DNA of 64,000 nt, taken from NCBI RefSeq assembly GCF_031177825.1, contig NZ_JAPSKE010000010.1, forward strand, positions 111,193-175,192, written 5' to 3'. Below the pieces are notes generated by a model, which made no database searches, was not told the origin of the DNA, and saw only the letters and a list, made by a program, of their open reading frames with translations. This document shows positions 55,355 to 63,876 of this stretch, one piece after another. How positions within the stretch are numbered: position 1 is the first letter of the stretch; each line of letters starts with the position of its first letter. Source of the stretch: Paenibacillus sp. (lineage in GTDB: Bacteria; Bacillota; Bacilli; Paenibacillales; YIM-B00363). The position numbers and the translations under genes are program-made.

Positions 55355-56612
55355 TATATTCACCTATTTTGGACTTTGATTTCAATGCTACTTTCTCCAA
55401 ATATTTAGCAAAATCCGGGTAAACCTTGTCTGAGTTAAATTTCTCCTCATACAATTTATATGCATTAACCGACATTGACTTCAAGAGATCATTATCAAAA
55501 TATAGGCTCTTAATTATCTTTGCCAATTCCTCTGAATCCTTATAAATATCCCCACATTTATAATCCCTCACTAAATCTTCCATGATACCACCTACTCCAA
55601 GAATAACAGGAAGACCCGCAGATAGATATTCACCAAACTTATTTGGTGTATTATTCGTAAAATTAATACTGTTTCTATAAGGAGCTATGCCTATTGATGT
55701 AGCAGATAACAAAGAATGGATTTCACTTTCCTCGATCCAGCCTGTCAAGATAATATTATCTAAATGTTTAGATTCATTTTTGAAACTTTGGAGAGTCTCA
55801 CCACTTCCACATAGCACAAACTTTATATCTTGGTACTCCTTTAGTTTCTCTGCCGCTTCAATTATTGGATTTAATACAAATTGCTTCCCAAAATTACCTA
55901 CAAAGGTCACTATAAAATCACTTTGTTTCAAACCATAGTGACCCCAATTTTCCTTAAAACTTGGCATTTGATTTGTTAAATCACGCGGCTTATATGATGT
56001 AAAAAAAACCTCATCGAACTGCCTCTTTTTTAAGCCTGCCACATTGAGACCATATTCCAAAAAATTAGGTGTGACACCAATTATCGCCGTTGCTCTTCTA
56101 ATTATTGATTTCAGTCGTTTTTTACACATCCAGATATATGGTCTAATTATACCCTTTCCCCACTTCGGGATAACTTCACTGAAGATTTCAGGCCAAAGAT
56201 CCCTAATATCAACAATAACTGGGATTTTATTTTGCTCACCATAATTAACTACAACCTTACTCAGTTCAAGAGGTGCCAAGGTTACAAGTATAATATCCGG
56301 TTTGTTGTAATCAATAGTCTTTATATTAAACTTTCGAGCCAATGTTCTGTGATGATTAATACGTTGAACGGATACATTATTTTTATATCCTTTAGTTTTA
56401 ATCAAATGAATAGTAAAATTATCCTTAATAAGAATTTCTGTATCGTTGTTGCAACGCTGCTCCTTCTTGTAATGGTGAAAAGAAGAACTAAACCAATGGA
56501 CCTCATGTCCCATTTGATACAGAATAGTAGACAACATACCCATTCTTCTCAATCTTACATTTTGACCATCTGTTGGTAGCGGCTCCCCATCTGAGACGAT
56601 CCATATATTCAA
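55344..56612 (-). CDS. GT4-family glycosyltransferase (WbuB/FucNAc-transferase-like)
   Basis: A 422-residue GT-B enzyme. NIWIVSDGEPLPTDGQNVRL and RMGMLSTILYQMGHEVHWF start the acceptor domain; VTFVGNFGKQFVLNPIIEAA and the GIAPYRNSINFTNNTPNKFG block belong to the donor domain, as in WbuB-like transferases. A TTG start at 56612 with AGGAGG 8 nt upstream is chosen. It overlaps the dehydrogenase gene by 11 nt. Confidence 0.87.
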   Translation of the reverse strand: MNIWIVSDGEPLPTDGQNVRLRRMGMLSTILYQMGHEVHWFSSSFHHYKKEQRCNNDTEILIKDNFTIHLIKTKGYKNNVSVQRINHHRTLARKFNIKTIDYNKPDIILVTLAPLELSKVVVNYGEQNKIPVIVDIRDLWPEIFSEVIPKWGKGIIRPYIWMCKKRLKSIIRRATAIIGVTPNFLEYGLNVAGLKKRQFDEVFFTSYKPRDLTNQMPSFKENWGHYGLKQSDFIVTFVGNFGKQFVLNPIIEAAEKLKEYQDIKFVLCGSGETLQSFKNESKHLDNIILTGWIEESEIHSLLSATSIGIAPYRNSINFTNNTPNKFGEYLSAGLPVILGVGGIMEDLVRDYKCGDIYKDSEELAKIIKSLYFDNDLLKSMSVNAYKLYEEKFNSDKVYPDFAKYLEKVALKSKSKIGEYNEI

Positions 56613-56652
56613 GACAATTGCCTCCTACCAAGTAGTTTTTATTTGTCTTACT

Positions 56653-57834
56653 TTATGTAACTATGAATTTAATTGAGCTTGCTACTTCCTCACACAGAGC
56701 AACCGCTTCCCGAGGTGAAGTTGCCCTTGAGATAATATAACCGACCCTATCAGTGCTGCTTCGTATTTTTGTTACACTCTCGCCAATACCTTTTGTTATC
56801 CTAATCTCTTCTACTCCTTCGATATCCTCTGTTACTGTTAAATATTCTATAGACTTTAGGATGCCTTCTGGTGCATTAAAATATCTAATAGCTGCACCCA
56901 TTTGATATTTTTGAAAAATCTCAATCTTCTCTCCTAAAGCCAATCTTATAGTGCATTCAACCATATCTATACCAGTGGCTAAAGGAACCAGATGAGTTGT
57001 AATATTATCCCCCCCAAGCCTTGCACCTAGTTCAACGATCTTGGGGCCATCTTCAGTTATGATAATTTCTGTATGCGAGGGACCAACATTGATTCCTATA
57101 GCTTTTATTGCTGAAATTGCGAGATTCTTAATTTCATTTATTACTTTATCCGGAAGCTGTGATGGGATAGAATGACCCATCTCTGTAAAATGAGGGGCCC
57201 CCGTTGTAAGTTTATCGGTTATTGAAATTACATGCGTCTCATCGTCGACTGTTAGAGTCTCTACACTAACTTCAGGCCCCATCATATACTCTTCTACAAG
57301 GATGCTACCTGATCTCGAGTGGGCCTTGGCATGCCTAAATGCATCATCACTTTTATCCATCTTATTCACTAAGTAGATTCCTCTACTTCCTGAATTATCT
57401 GCTGGTTTAACGATATAATCCCCCGAAAAGTTATTTGTAACTAATTTATACTCCTCTAAACTGGATATTACATAAAACCTGGGTATAGGAATATTATGGC
57501 TCATAAGTGTTTTACGCATTTCGCCTTTATCGGTCGCTTTTAATGCTGTTTCAGGAGAAATAGTAACTAATCCGCACCTTTCTCCTATTGCGGCAACAGT
57601 TCTAATTGGCATATCGCTAGCTATTGTTATAACAGCATCCGGCTTAATCTCCTCTGCGACTTTCACTGCATTTTGAATATCATTAGTACTTAATTGAATA
57701 GATTCATCGGATATCTTAAACCCAGGTGCCTCGGGATTCATGTCTAATGCGATCACATGTAGTCCCAATTCTTTTGCTTTAATTATTGCTGGTACTTGTA
57801 AAATGCCAGCACCAATTATCATTATTTTTTTCAT
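56653..57834 (-). CDS. ATP-grasp ligase
   Basis: A 393-residue protein with a Rossmann-like N-terminus (KKIMIIGAGILQVPAIIKAK) and an ATP-grasp domain: DYIVKPADNSGSRGIYLV, SILVEEYMMGPEVSVETL and KIVELGARLGGDNITTHLVP. The family forms amide or C-N bonds from a carboxylate and an amine or bicarbonate. In glycan loci it could add an amino acid to a 4-amino sugar. It is 10 nt before the GNAT gene's end in the operon (next gene upstream), supporting an amino-sugar role. The substrate is unknown. Confidence 0.82.
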   Translation of the reverse strand: MKKIMIIGAGILQVPAIIKAKELGLHVIALDMNPEAPGFKISDESIQLSTNDIQNAVKVAEEIKPDAVITIASDMPIRTVAAIGERCGLVTISPETALKATDKGEMRKTLMSHNIPIPRFYVISSLEEYKLVTNNFSGDYIVKPADNSGSRGIYLVNKMDKSDDAFRHAKAHSRSGSILVEEYMMGPEVSVETLTVDDETHVISITDKLTTGAPHFTEMGHSIPSQLPDKVINEIKNLAISAIKAIGINVGPSHTEIIITEDGPKIVELGARLGGDNITTHLVPLATGIDMVECTIRLALGEKIEIFQKYQMGAAIRYFNAPEGILKSIEYLTVTEDIEGVEEIRITKGIGESVTKIRSSTDRVGYIISRATSPREAVALCEEVASSIKFIVT

Positions 57835-57843
57835 GATGGTTCC

Positions 57844-58377
57844 TCATTCTCCCTCAGATATACCTCTATCATTGAGAATAGCCATAATTATCTTGTCGTG
57901 ATATTTTCCACCTTTGTAAAGACTTTCTTTCAGAACCCCCTCAGTTACGAAACCCACTTTTTTATATGAAGCAATAGCCCTTGTATTATAAGAGAAAACA
58001 ACTAAAGATATCCTATGTAAATTTAATTCCTCAAACGCAAACCGCACCAATGTTTTGATTGCGTCAGTTCCGAACCCCTTACCACAGTACTGTTCGTCGC
58101 CAATATAGGTAAATAACTCAGTACTTTTATTAAATAAATCAGTGTTACTCAATCCAATAACACCAATTAAGTTACCTGATTTTCTTTCCTCAATACCAAA
58201 TAATTTATTTACTTTTTCGTTCAACTTTTTTTCAAACCATTCTTCATGTTCAATTTCTGATATAGGAAAAACCGTTCCTGTCCAATATTTCAAACTTGGA
58301 TTGTTTACCCATTCAAGAATCTGTTTTGACTCTATACGTTTAAGTGCCCTTAAATTAATCAAGTCACCAATTATCAA
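57844..58377 (-). CDS. GNAT-family N-acetyltransferase (RimJ/PseH-like)
   Basis: A 177-residue acetyltransferase: GVIGLSNTDLFNKSTELFTY, GKGFGTDAIKTLVRFAFEE (acetyl-CoA loop), HRISLVVFSYNTRAIASYKK and VGFVTEGVLKESLYKGGKYH. PseH-type GNATs acetylate the 4-amino group of UDP-4-amino sugars. TTG 58377 is preferred since GGAGGG lies 8 nt upstream; the ATG at 58386 touches that site. It is close to the DegT aminotransferase, which fits the pathway. Confidence 0.82.
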   Translation of the reverse strand: MIIGDLINLRALKRIESKQILEWVNNPSLKYWTGTVFPISEIEHEEWFEKKLNEKVNKLFGIEERKSGNLIGVIGLSNTDLFNKSTELFTYIGDEQYCGKGFGTDAIKTLVRFAFEELNLHRISLVVFSYNTRAIASYKKVGFVTEGVLKESLYKGGKYHDKIIMAILNDRGISEGE

Positions 58378-58425
58378 TGCTACCATCCCTCCAACAAATT
58401 CAAATAAATAAACTACTCTTTAGGT

Positions 58426-59013
58426 TTACGAATTTATATTTTTACTTGTCAGCACATTTTTTACTGTTAAGATAAGTATTTTTATATCTAGATAAAGAGA
58501 AATGTTATTTACATAAAATATATCATTTTTAAACTTCTCACTTTGTTTTACCGCATTCCTATAATAAGCTTGACTATATCCCGTAATTCCTGGTCTAACC
58601 TCTAATTTGCGCAAATCATCATCCGTATAATAATCTAAGGCTTCCGGTGTGTCTGGTCTCGGACCTACGAAACTCATATCTCCAAATAATACATTAAGAA
58701 TTTGTGGAAGTTCATCTAGACTTGTTTTTCTTATTAACTTTCCAACTTTGGTTAACCTTGGGTCTTTATCTGAATTATAAGTTGACCCATCTTCATTCCT
58801 TATGTCTGGGGAGTTTACTTTCATTGATCTTAATTTATACATTTTAAATACTTTTTTGTTTTTCCCTAATCTCTTAGCAAAATAAAAAACAGGACCTCTA
58901 TCTTCAAATTTAATTAAAAGTCCGCATATTGTTAATACAGGTACTATTAATGGTAAAAGAAGCAAAGATATAATAATATCAAATTGTCTTTTAAAATACA
59001 GACTATACAACAT
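58426..59013 (-). CDS. Small phosphoglycosyl transferase (PglC/EpsL-like)
   Basis: A 195-residue monotopic sugar transferase. One re-entrant helix (FDIIISLLLLPLIVPVLTIC) is followed by FEDRGPVFYFAKRLGKNKK, KLRSMKVNS, the catalytic SLDELPQ, VGPRPDTPEALDYY and VRPGITGYSQAYYRN. It transfers a sugar-1-phosphate from a UDP-sugar to undecaprenyl phosphate. The short length without the large N-terminal membrane part groups it with PglC, which uses UDP-diNAcBac. ATG 59013 has AGGAGAG upstream; a longer open frame to 59157 is not supported by a binding site. Confidence 0.9.
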   Translation of the reverse strand: MLYSLYFKRQFDIIISLLLLPLIVPVLTICGLLIKFEDRGPVFYFAKRLGKNKKVFKMYKLRSMKVNSPDIRNEDGSTYNSDKDPRLTKVGKLIRKTSLDELPQILNVLFGDMSFVGPRPDTPEALDYYTDDDLRKLEVRPGITGYSQAYYRNAVKQSEKFKNDIFYVNNISLYLDIKILILTVKNVLTSKNINS

Positions 59014-59294
59014 GGGGTCTCTCCTAAAATATTCTACGTAAGTCCAATGATGCAAAACCTCTGAGTCGTGCATGTTCCGGCCTTCGTTGGACATGCGTAG
59101 TTTCCAAAATAATAGATAATACTCGCTGCTTGCAGATGCTCCATCTATCGTCGGCATATCTCATATTCCAGAGAGCCATTCTTCCTGCTTGTTCTTTAAT
59201 AAGTCCTTCCATACATCTTTTCAAGAAAATGAGAGAACATATTCCAATAAATATCGCTATGATGCATGAAAAGAAAAGTACACCTCATATTCAC
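59014..59294 (-). other. Unassigned segment between the sugar transferase and the aminotransferase genes
   Basis: About 280 bases with no confident gene. An open frame continues upstream of the sugar transferase to 59157 (containing SNEGRNMHDSEVLHHW), and another frame (59024-59224) contains RYADDRW, but neither has a ribosome binding site or a recognisable family. The part at about 59060-59180 looks less AT-rich than its neighbours, so it may be remnant DNA or a leader. A short inverted repeat (CATGTCC with GGAACATG, one bulge) lies at about 59070-59096. Confidence 0.3.
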
Positions 59295-60521
59295 TTACTT
59301 CATTCTACGCGGTAAAATGATGTCTATTAATGAGTTTACAATATACTCGACATCTTCATCATTTAACAAAGTATGAAGTGGGAGTGTTATCTCATTGCAA
59401 TACATATTATAAGCATTAGGAAAATCCTTAATATTAAAGCCCAATTCCTTATAAGCACTAAACATTGGTAGCGGTTTGTAATGAACATTGCAACTTATTC
59501 CTCGTAAAGCCATTTTTAATATTATTTCATTTCTTTCAGACTCGTTAATACCAGGTATTCTTAGAAGATAGAGGTGTCCGGAAGAATTGGAACCTTCATG
59601 ATAATGTTGCAAACTGTTAAGGCCTAATGGGGATAATGCACAATCGTATTTTATGATAATTTCCTTTCGCTTTCTCAGTATACCTTCGTATTTTTCTAAT
59701 TGAACTAGGCCTATACTTGCCATAATATCAGTCATATTACATTTATAACCAGGATAGACGATGTCATATTCCCAAGCACCTTTTTGAGTCTTTGCCAAAG
59801 CATCCTTAGACTGCCCATGTAAACTCAGCAACATATATTGTTGATATAACCAATCATCGTCTAACCCGCAGTCGTTACGCCAAACAACCGCTCCACCTTC
59901 TGCTGTTGTTAAGTTTTTAACCGCGTGAAATGAAAAACAGGTAAAGTCACCAACTTGGCCGCATTTTTTGCCATTCCTTTCAGCACCAAAGGCATGCGCG
60001 GCATCAGTTAAAATTATGATTCTATTGAACAATTCCTGAATTTCATTCTTTGCCTTGAACAATTTTCTTTTTCTATTTACTATTTCATAAATAGTTTCGT
60101 AATCACACATCCTACCCCCAAGATCGACAGGGATAATGGCCTTTGTCCTTTCTGTTATCACACTCGAAAGCATTGTGTAATCCATTTCAAATGAATCCAT
60201 TGCCGTATCAACTAGTACGATTTTTGCACCAACATGATTTATTACAGATGCTGTCGCGGTATATGTATAAGCTGTTGTAATCACCTCATCTCCAGGTCCT
60301 ATTCCTAATATTCTCAATGTCAGCTCCATTGCTGCTGTTGCGGAATTCAAGCAAACAGCTTTATTCGTTCCAACGAAATCAGCTATCTTGCCCTCGAATT
60401 CCTTTGTCTTGGGTCCAGTTGTTATCCAACCAGATTTCAGTGTTTTAACTACTTCCTCGATCTCTACATTCGTAATATCAGGGGGTGAAAAATGTATGTT
60501 TCTTCGTTTGATGTCAATCAT
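59295..60521 (-). CDS. DegT/DnrJ/EryC1-type PLP aminotransferase (PglE-like)
   Basis: A 408-residue enzyme. FSPPDITNVEIEEVVKTLKS with GWITTGPKTKEFE starts the fold; CLNSATAAMELTLRILGI and GDEVITTAYTYTATASVI bind cofactor phosphate and substrate; ILTDAAHAFGAE supplies the Asp; FSFHAVKNLTTAEGGAVV holds the PLP Lys. Such enzymes put an amino group on the 4-keto sugar made by a 4,6-dehydratase. With the long CapD at 61.5 kb, the GNAT and the PglC-like transferase it suggests a UDP-2,4-diamino-sugar pathway. AGGG precedes the ATG. Confidence 0.9.
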   Translation of the reverse strand: MIDIKRRNIHFSPPDITNVEIEEVVKTLKSGWITTGPKTKEFEGKIADFVGTNKAVCLNSATAAMELTLRILGIGPGDEVITTAYTYTATASVINHVGAKIVLVDTAMDSFEMDYTMLSSVITERTKAIIPVDLGGRMCDYETIYEIVNRKRKLFKAKNEIQELFNRIIILTDAAHAFGAERNGKKCGQVGDFTCFSFHAVKNLTTAEGGAVVWRNDCGLDDDWLYQQYMLLSLHGQSKDALAKTQKGAWEYDIVYPGYKCNMTDIMASIGLVQLEKYEGILRKRKEIIIKYDCALSPLGLNSLQHYHEGSNSSGHLYLLRIPGINESERNEIILKMALRGISCNVHYKPLPMFSAYKELGFNIKDFPNAYNMYCNEITLPLHTLLNDEDVEYIVNSLIDIILPRRMK

Positions 60522-60570
60522 TGTTTTTCCCTCGCAGTATAGGTTATTAATAATTTGATTTTAAATTTAG

Positions 60571-61464
60571 TTATAAAAAGTTAACTTTCTGCATCATTTC
60601 ACCATTAATTAATTCCCTTAGATAATCCAACAAGTCCTCTTTTAACTCCTCGCGCTGCAGCGCAAACTCTAGCGTCGTCTTAATAAACCCAAGCTTCTCG
60701 CCCACATCGTATCGAATGCCTTCGAAGTCGTACGCGTACACCGCTTCGCTACGATTCAGTGCCGCAATTGCATCCGTCAACTGGATCTCCCCGCCGGCGC
60801 CAGGTGTTTGATTGTCAAGAATTTCAAAAATTTTCGGGGTTAAAATGTAACGCCCCATGATCGCGAGATCGGATGGGGCATCTTCCTTCTTCGGCTTCTC
60901 TACTAGGTTCGTAACGCTGAACAGACGGTCGTGGATTTCCTTCCCGTCCACAATGCCGTATCTGGAAACCTCGTCGATCGGGACGCGCTGCACCCCGATG
61001 ACGGATGCCCGGTATCGTTCGTATTGTTCGATCATTTGCTTGAGGCACGGCTTATCGGCTTTCACGATGTCGTCGCCAAGCAGAACGGCGAATGGCTCGT
61101 CCCCGACGAATTTGCGAGCGCACCACACTGCATGGCCAAGGCCTCTTGCTTCTTTCTGTCGGATATAATGTATATCGACCATTTTGGAGGATTTCTGAAC
61201 CTCGTTGAGCAGGTCGATTTTTCCTTTTTCCAACAAGTTCTGTTCCAGCTCGAAGGAGTTGTCGAAGTGGTCCTCGATCGCCCGCTTCCCCTTGCCGGTG
61301 ACGATGATGATGTCTTCGATCCCGGATTCGACGGCTTCTTCGACGATATATTGGATGGTCGGCTTGTCGACGATCGGCAGCATCTCCTTCGGCATCGCCT
61401 TCGTCGCCGGCAGAAACCTCGTGCCCAGCCCTGCCGCTGGAATAATCGCTTTCCGTACTTTCAT
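60571..61464 (-). CDS. galU: UTP-glucose-1-phosphate uridylyltransferase
   Basis: A 297-residue enzyme: [20 protein letters not shown] is the nucleotide-binding signature, [20 protein letters not shown] follows, and [20 protein letters not shown] and [12 protein letters not shown] are GalU blocks. It makes UDP-glucose for exopolysaccharide and wall polymers. It lies 15 nt after the CapD gene in transcription order, and is noticeably GC-richer than the next genes downstream. Confidence 0.93.
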   Translation of the reverse strand: MKVRKAIIPAAGLGTRFLPATKAMPKEMLPIVDKPTIQYIVEEAVESGIEDIIIVTGKGKRAIEDHFDNSFELEQNLLEKGKIDLLNEVQKSSKMVDIHYIRQKEARGLGHAVWCARKFVGDEPFAVLLGDDIVKADKPCLKQMIEQYERYRASVIGVQRVPIDEVSRYGIVDGKEIHDRLFSVTNLVEKPKKEDAPSDLAIMGRYILTPKIFEILDNQTPGAGGEIQLTDAIAALNRSEAVYAYDFEGIRYDVGEKLGFIKTTLEFALQREELKEDLLDYLRELINGEMMQKVNFL

Positions 61465-61479
61465 TTCTCTTTCTCTCCC

Positions 61480-63306
61480 TTATCGGACCATGGCCATCTT
61501 CTTGACGACTCGGTTATTCGCTAGATCTAACAACTTCTCGCGCAGCTGCTCGCGATCCAGATTCGGATGATTGATGAGCTCATGGATTTCTTCCATATAT
61601 AAGGCTGCGGTTTTCCCGATGTAGATTTTCGGGTAAACTTGCCGTTCTTGCACTTCGTTGTCGTTGAGCAGCTCTTCGAACAGCTTCTCTCCCGGCCGGA
61701 TCCCGCTGAAGCGAATGCCGATCTGCTCTTCCGTATACCCGGACAAGCGGATGAGGTTTCGAGCGAGATCTACGATCTTCACCGGTTCGCCCATGTCCAG
61801 CACGAATATTTCGCCGCCGCGAGCGAGCGCCCCCGCTTGGAGGACCAAGCGCGATGCCTCCGGAATCGTCATGAAGTAGCGCGTCATCTCCGGATGGGTA
61901 ACGGTCACCGGCCCGCCCTTCTCGATCTGCTGCTTGAAGAGCGGAATGACGCTGCCTCGACTGCCGAGGACATTGCCGAAGCGGACGGCGACGAATCGAG
62001 TCCGGCTTCTACGGCTCAGATCCTGGATGACCATCTCCGCCACCCGCTTCGTCGCCCCCATCACGTTCGTCGGGTTGACGGCCTTGTCGGAGGAGATCAT
62101 GACGAACGTCTCGACCCCGCAAGCGTCGGCGGCTTCGGCCACGTTCTTCGTGCCGATGACGTTATTCTTCACCGCCTCCTCCGGATTGTGCTCCATGAGG
62201 GGGACATGCTTATGCGCGGCCGCGTGGAAGACGACCTTCGGCCGATGGCGCTCCAGCACTTGAAACATCTTGTTCCGGTCTTGAATGTCGGCGATTTCCG
62301 TAATGTATTGGATCTCGTTCGGATTATCGTCATGAAGCTCCATGTGGATGGAGTAGATGCTGTTCTCCCCGTGCCCTAAGAGTACCACACTTCGAGGGGT
62401 GAATCGGGAAATTTGCCGGCAAATTTCCGAACCGATCGAGCCGCCCGCCCCGGTGACCAAGACGACGCTCCCTGTTATGTATTCCGAGATGGAAGCGATA
62501 TCGAGCTCCACCGGGTCTCTTCCTAATAAGTCCTCCACTTGAACGTCACGCACGGCACTTAAGCTCACCTTACCGTTCAGAAAGTCCTCGATCATAGGGA
62601 CGATCTGCGTCTTCGCTTCCGTCTTATTACATTCCGCTACGATGCCATTCAATTCCCGCTTGTTCAACTTAGGAATCGCGATGATGATGTTTTGTACGTC
62701 GTGGACTTTCACCGCTTCCTCGATCGTTTGCCTTCCTCCGAGTACCGGGAGCCCCAGCACTTCGAGGTGGTGCTTCGCCGAATCGTCGTCGATGAAGCCG
62801 ACCGGCCACAACGCTTGCTCCGGGTTGAGCCGGAGCTGCTTCACAACCATCATGCCTGCCGCACCGGCGCCGATGATCAGGGTGCGTTTCTTCTCCGAAG
62901 CGTTCACCTTCGGTTTCCCGGTGTAGGAATCCCGGTATAATCTCCATGCGAAGCGTGTACCGCCGATGAGGAGAATATGCATCATCCAAGTAACGGTTAA
63001 CGTTTGGAACATAACATTTTGCACCGCAACGAGTTGAACGATGGCTGTAAATCCAATCGACAAGGAAACCGCTCTGACGATGGAGACTAATTCCCCGACG
63101 CTCGCATATTTCCATACCTGTTGATAGAGTCTAAAAGAATAGGCCAGTGCATGGTGACTTACAAGAAGCGCCGCTGAGCTTAATAGAATGGCGGCGTAGA
63201 ATGGACTCTTCGCCGGCATCAAGATGAAGTTGCATATGAAGATGGAAGCAAGCACGATGATTGAATCAATCAAAATAAGATAGGCAATTCGCTTGCGGTA
63301 CGTCAA
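61480..63306 (-). CDS. Long CapD/PglF-type UDP-sugar 4,6-dehydratase, second copy
   Basis: A 608-residue membrane protein with the same layout as the copy at 41.7 kb: four membrane helices, Rossmann domain (TLIIGAGAAGMMVVKQLRL), and catalytic SDR domain (VTGAGGSIGSEICRQI; HAAAHKHVPLME; SDKAVNPTNVMGATKR). It also has Met in place of the catalytic Tyr, as in PglF. It shares the block VQVEDLLGRDPV with the other copy. TTG 63306 is chosen since GGGGGA lies 6 nt upstream. It is the first gene of the second operon, close to the DegT and GNAT genes, and so the better candidate for a 2,4-diamino-sugar route. Confidence 0.9.
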   Translation of the reverse strand: MTYRKRIAYLILIDSIIVLASIFICNFILMPAKSPFYAAILLSSAALLVSHHALAYSFRLYQQVWKYASVGELVSIVRAVSLSIGFTAIVQLVAVQNVMFQTLTVTWMMHILLIGGTRFAWRLYRDSYTGKPKVNASEKKRTLIIGAGAAGMMVVKQLRLNPEQALWPVGFIDDDSAKHHLEVLGLPVLGGRQTIEEAVKVHDVQNIIIAIPKLNKRELNGIVAECNKTEAKTQIVPMIEDFLNGKVSLSAVRDVQVEDLLGRDPVELDIASISEYITGSVVLVTGAGGSIGSEICRQISRFTPRSVVLLGHGENSIYSIHMELHDDNPNEIQYITEIADIQDRNKMFQVLERHRPKVVFHAAAHKHVPLMEHNPEEAVKNNVIGTKNVAEAADACGVETFVMISSDKAVNPTNVMGATKRVAEMVIQDLSRRSRTRFVAVRFGNVLGSRGSVIPLFKQQIEKGGPVTVTHPEMTRYFMTIPEASRLVLQAGALARGGEIFVLDMGEPVKIVDLARNLIRLSGYTEEQIGIRFSGIRPGEKLFEELLNDNEVQERQVYPKIYIGKTAALYMEEIHELINHPNLDREQLREKLLDLANNRVVKKMAMVR

Positions 63307-63380
63307 CTTCCATTCCCCCAAGAAACCTCGTACTCGTAATATGTAAATAGTCGAACCTACTGATTGAAAGTTCAGTAATA

Positions 63381-63409
63381 ATTTTACATTATTGAAACTT
63401 CGACATCAA
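63381..63409 (-). promoter_or_regulatory. Promoter of the capD-galU exopolysaccharide operon
   Basis: On the minus strand TTGATG (complement of 63404-63409), a 17-nt spacer and TAAAAT (complement of 63381-63386). It lies about 75 nt before the TTG start at 63306. Spacing is ideal, both boxes are 4-5 of 6. Confidence 0.55.
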
Positions 63410-63674
63410 TTGTCATGTTATTCTACCAAGCGACAGACGACCTGTATACAAATATTAATACTAGGAGACTATTGGTGGGATTACATTTGGGACGCGTAAA
63501 ATAATGGTAGAATTCGACTCCTAGGTATTGACAAATCCGTAATTACTATTCCAAGAATCCATCCTTTGCTCCTATTACGGTCAAGTAGATCAATAAACAT
63601 TCAGTCATTTATACCTATGTCCGAAGTAAGGGGTTAGCAAACCTTTGTTAGTATTTTTATTCCAACTACATTTT

Positions 63675-63707
63675 TTGACAACATTCTCATTTCTTCTCTG
63701 CTATAAT
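63675..63707 (+). promoter_or_regulatory. Extended -10 promoter of the small plus-strand gene
   Basis: A perfect TATAAT (63702-63707) with TG at the extended position (63699-63700). TTGACA lies at 63675-63680, with a spacer of 21 nt, longer than normal. The small gene starts about 36 nt downstream. Confidence 0.6.
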
Positions 63708-63742
63708 CGGCTGAAAGAAGAACATTCGGGAGGGTGAACGGA

Positions 63743-63868
63743 GTGCCTTACTATCATTTCGAGGAGAAATGGACGCCATTACGATTGATCGGGATACGCA
63801 AATTCGTCGATGATGAGGGCAGACTCTGGATTAAAGTGTGGGCTTTCAAAAGAAGAAGAATCGGATGA
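63743..63868 (+). CDS. Small basic protein (41 aa)
   Basis: A GTG at 63743 follows GGGAGGGTGA (6-8 nt spacing) and opens 41 codons to TGA at 63866. The product has aromatic and basic residues (MPYYHFEEKWTPLRLIGIRK and a C-terminal KRRRIG). The promoter and ribosome binding site are good, but I recognise no family. The end of an IS3-type element begins 8 nt after the stop, so the natural 3' region, and maybe the terminator, have been displaced. Confidence 0.6.
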   Translation: MPYYHFEEKWTPLRLIGIRKFVDDEGRLWIKVWAFKRRRIG

Positions 63869-63876
63869 GGACGGGG

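Larger units (their letters stand above)
63307..63742. other. Intergenic region with divergent promoters
   Basis: About 430 bases between the second CapD gene and the small plus-strand gene. It is A/T-rich and carries the minus-strand promoter at 63381-63409 and the plus-strand promoter at 63675-63707. The middle (63420-63660) has no gene I can support; it contains an orphan TTGACA (63529-63534) without a well-spaced -10. Confidence 0.6.

Noticed and set aside
59024..59224. RYADD stretch considered as a group II intron reverse transcriptase remnant
   Set aside because: Only five residues match the RT motif; flanking residues do not fit RT blocks and no intron RNA structure was seen.
63420..63660. 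Riboswitch or structured leader in the intergenic region
   Set aside because: Only a distant 7-bp inverted repeat (CTAGGAG and CTCCTAG) was seen; no known riboswitch core was recognised.
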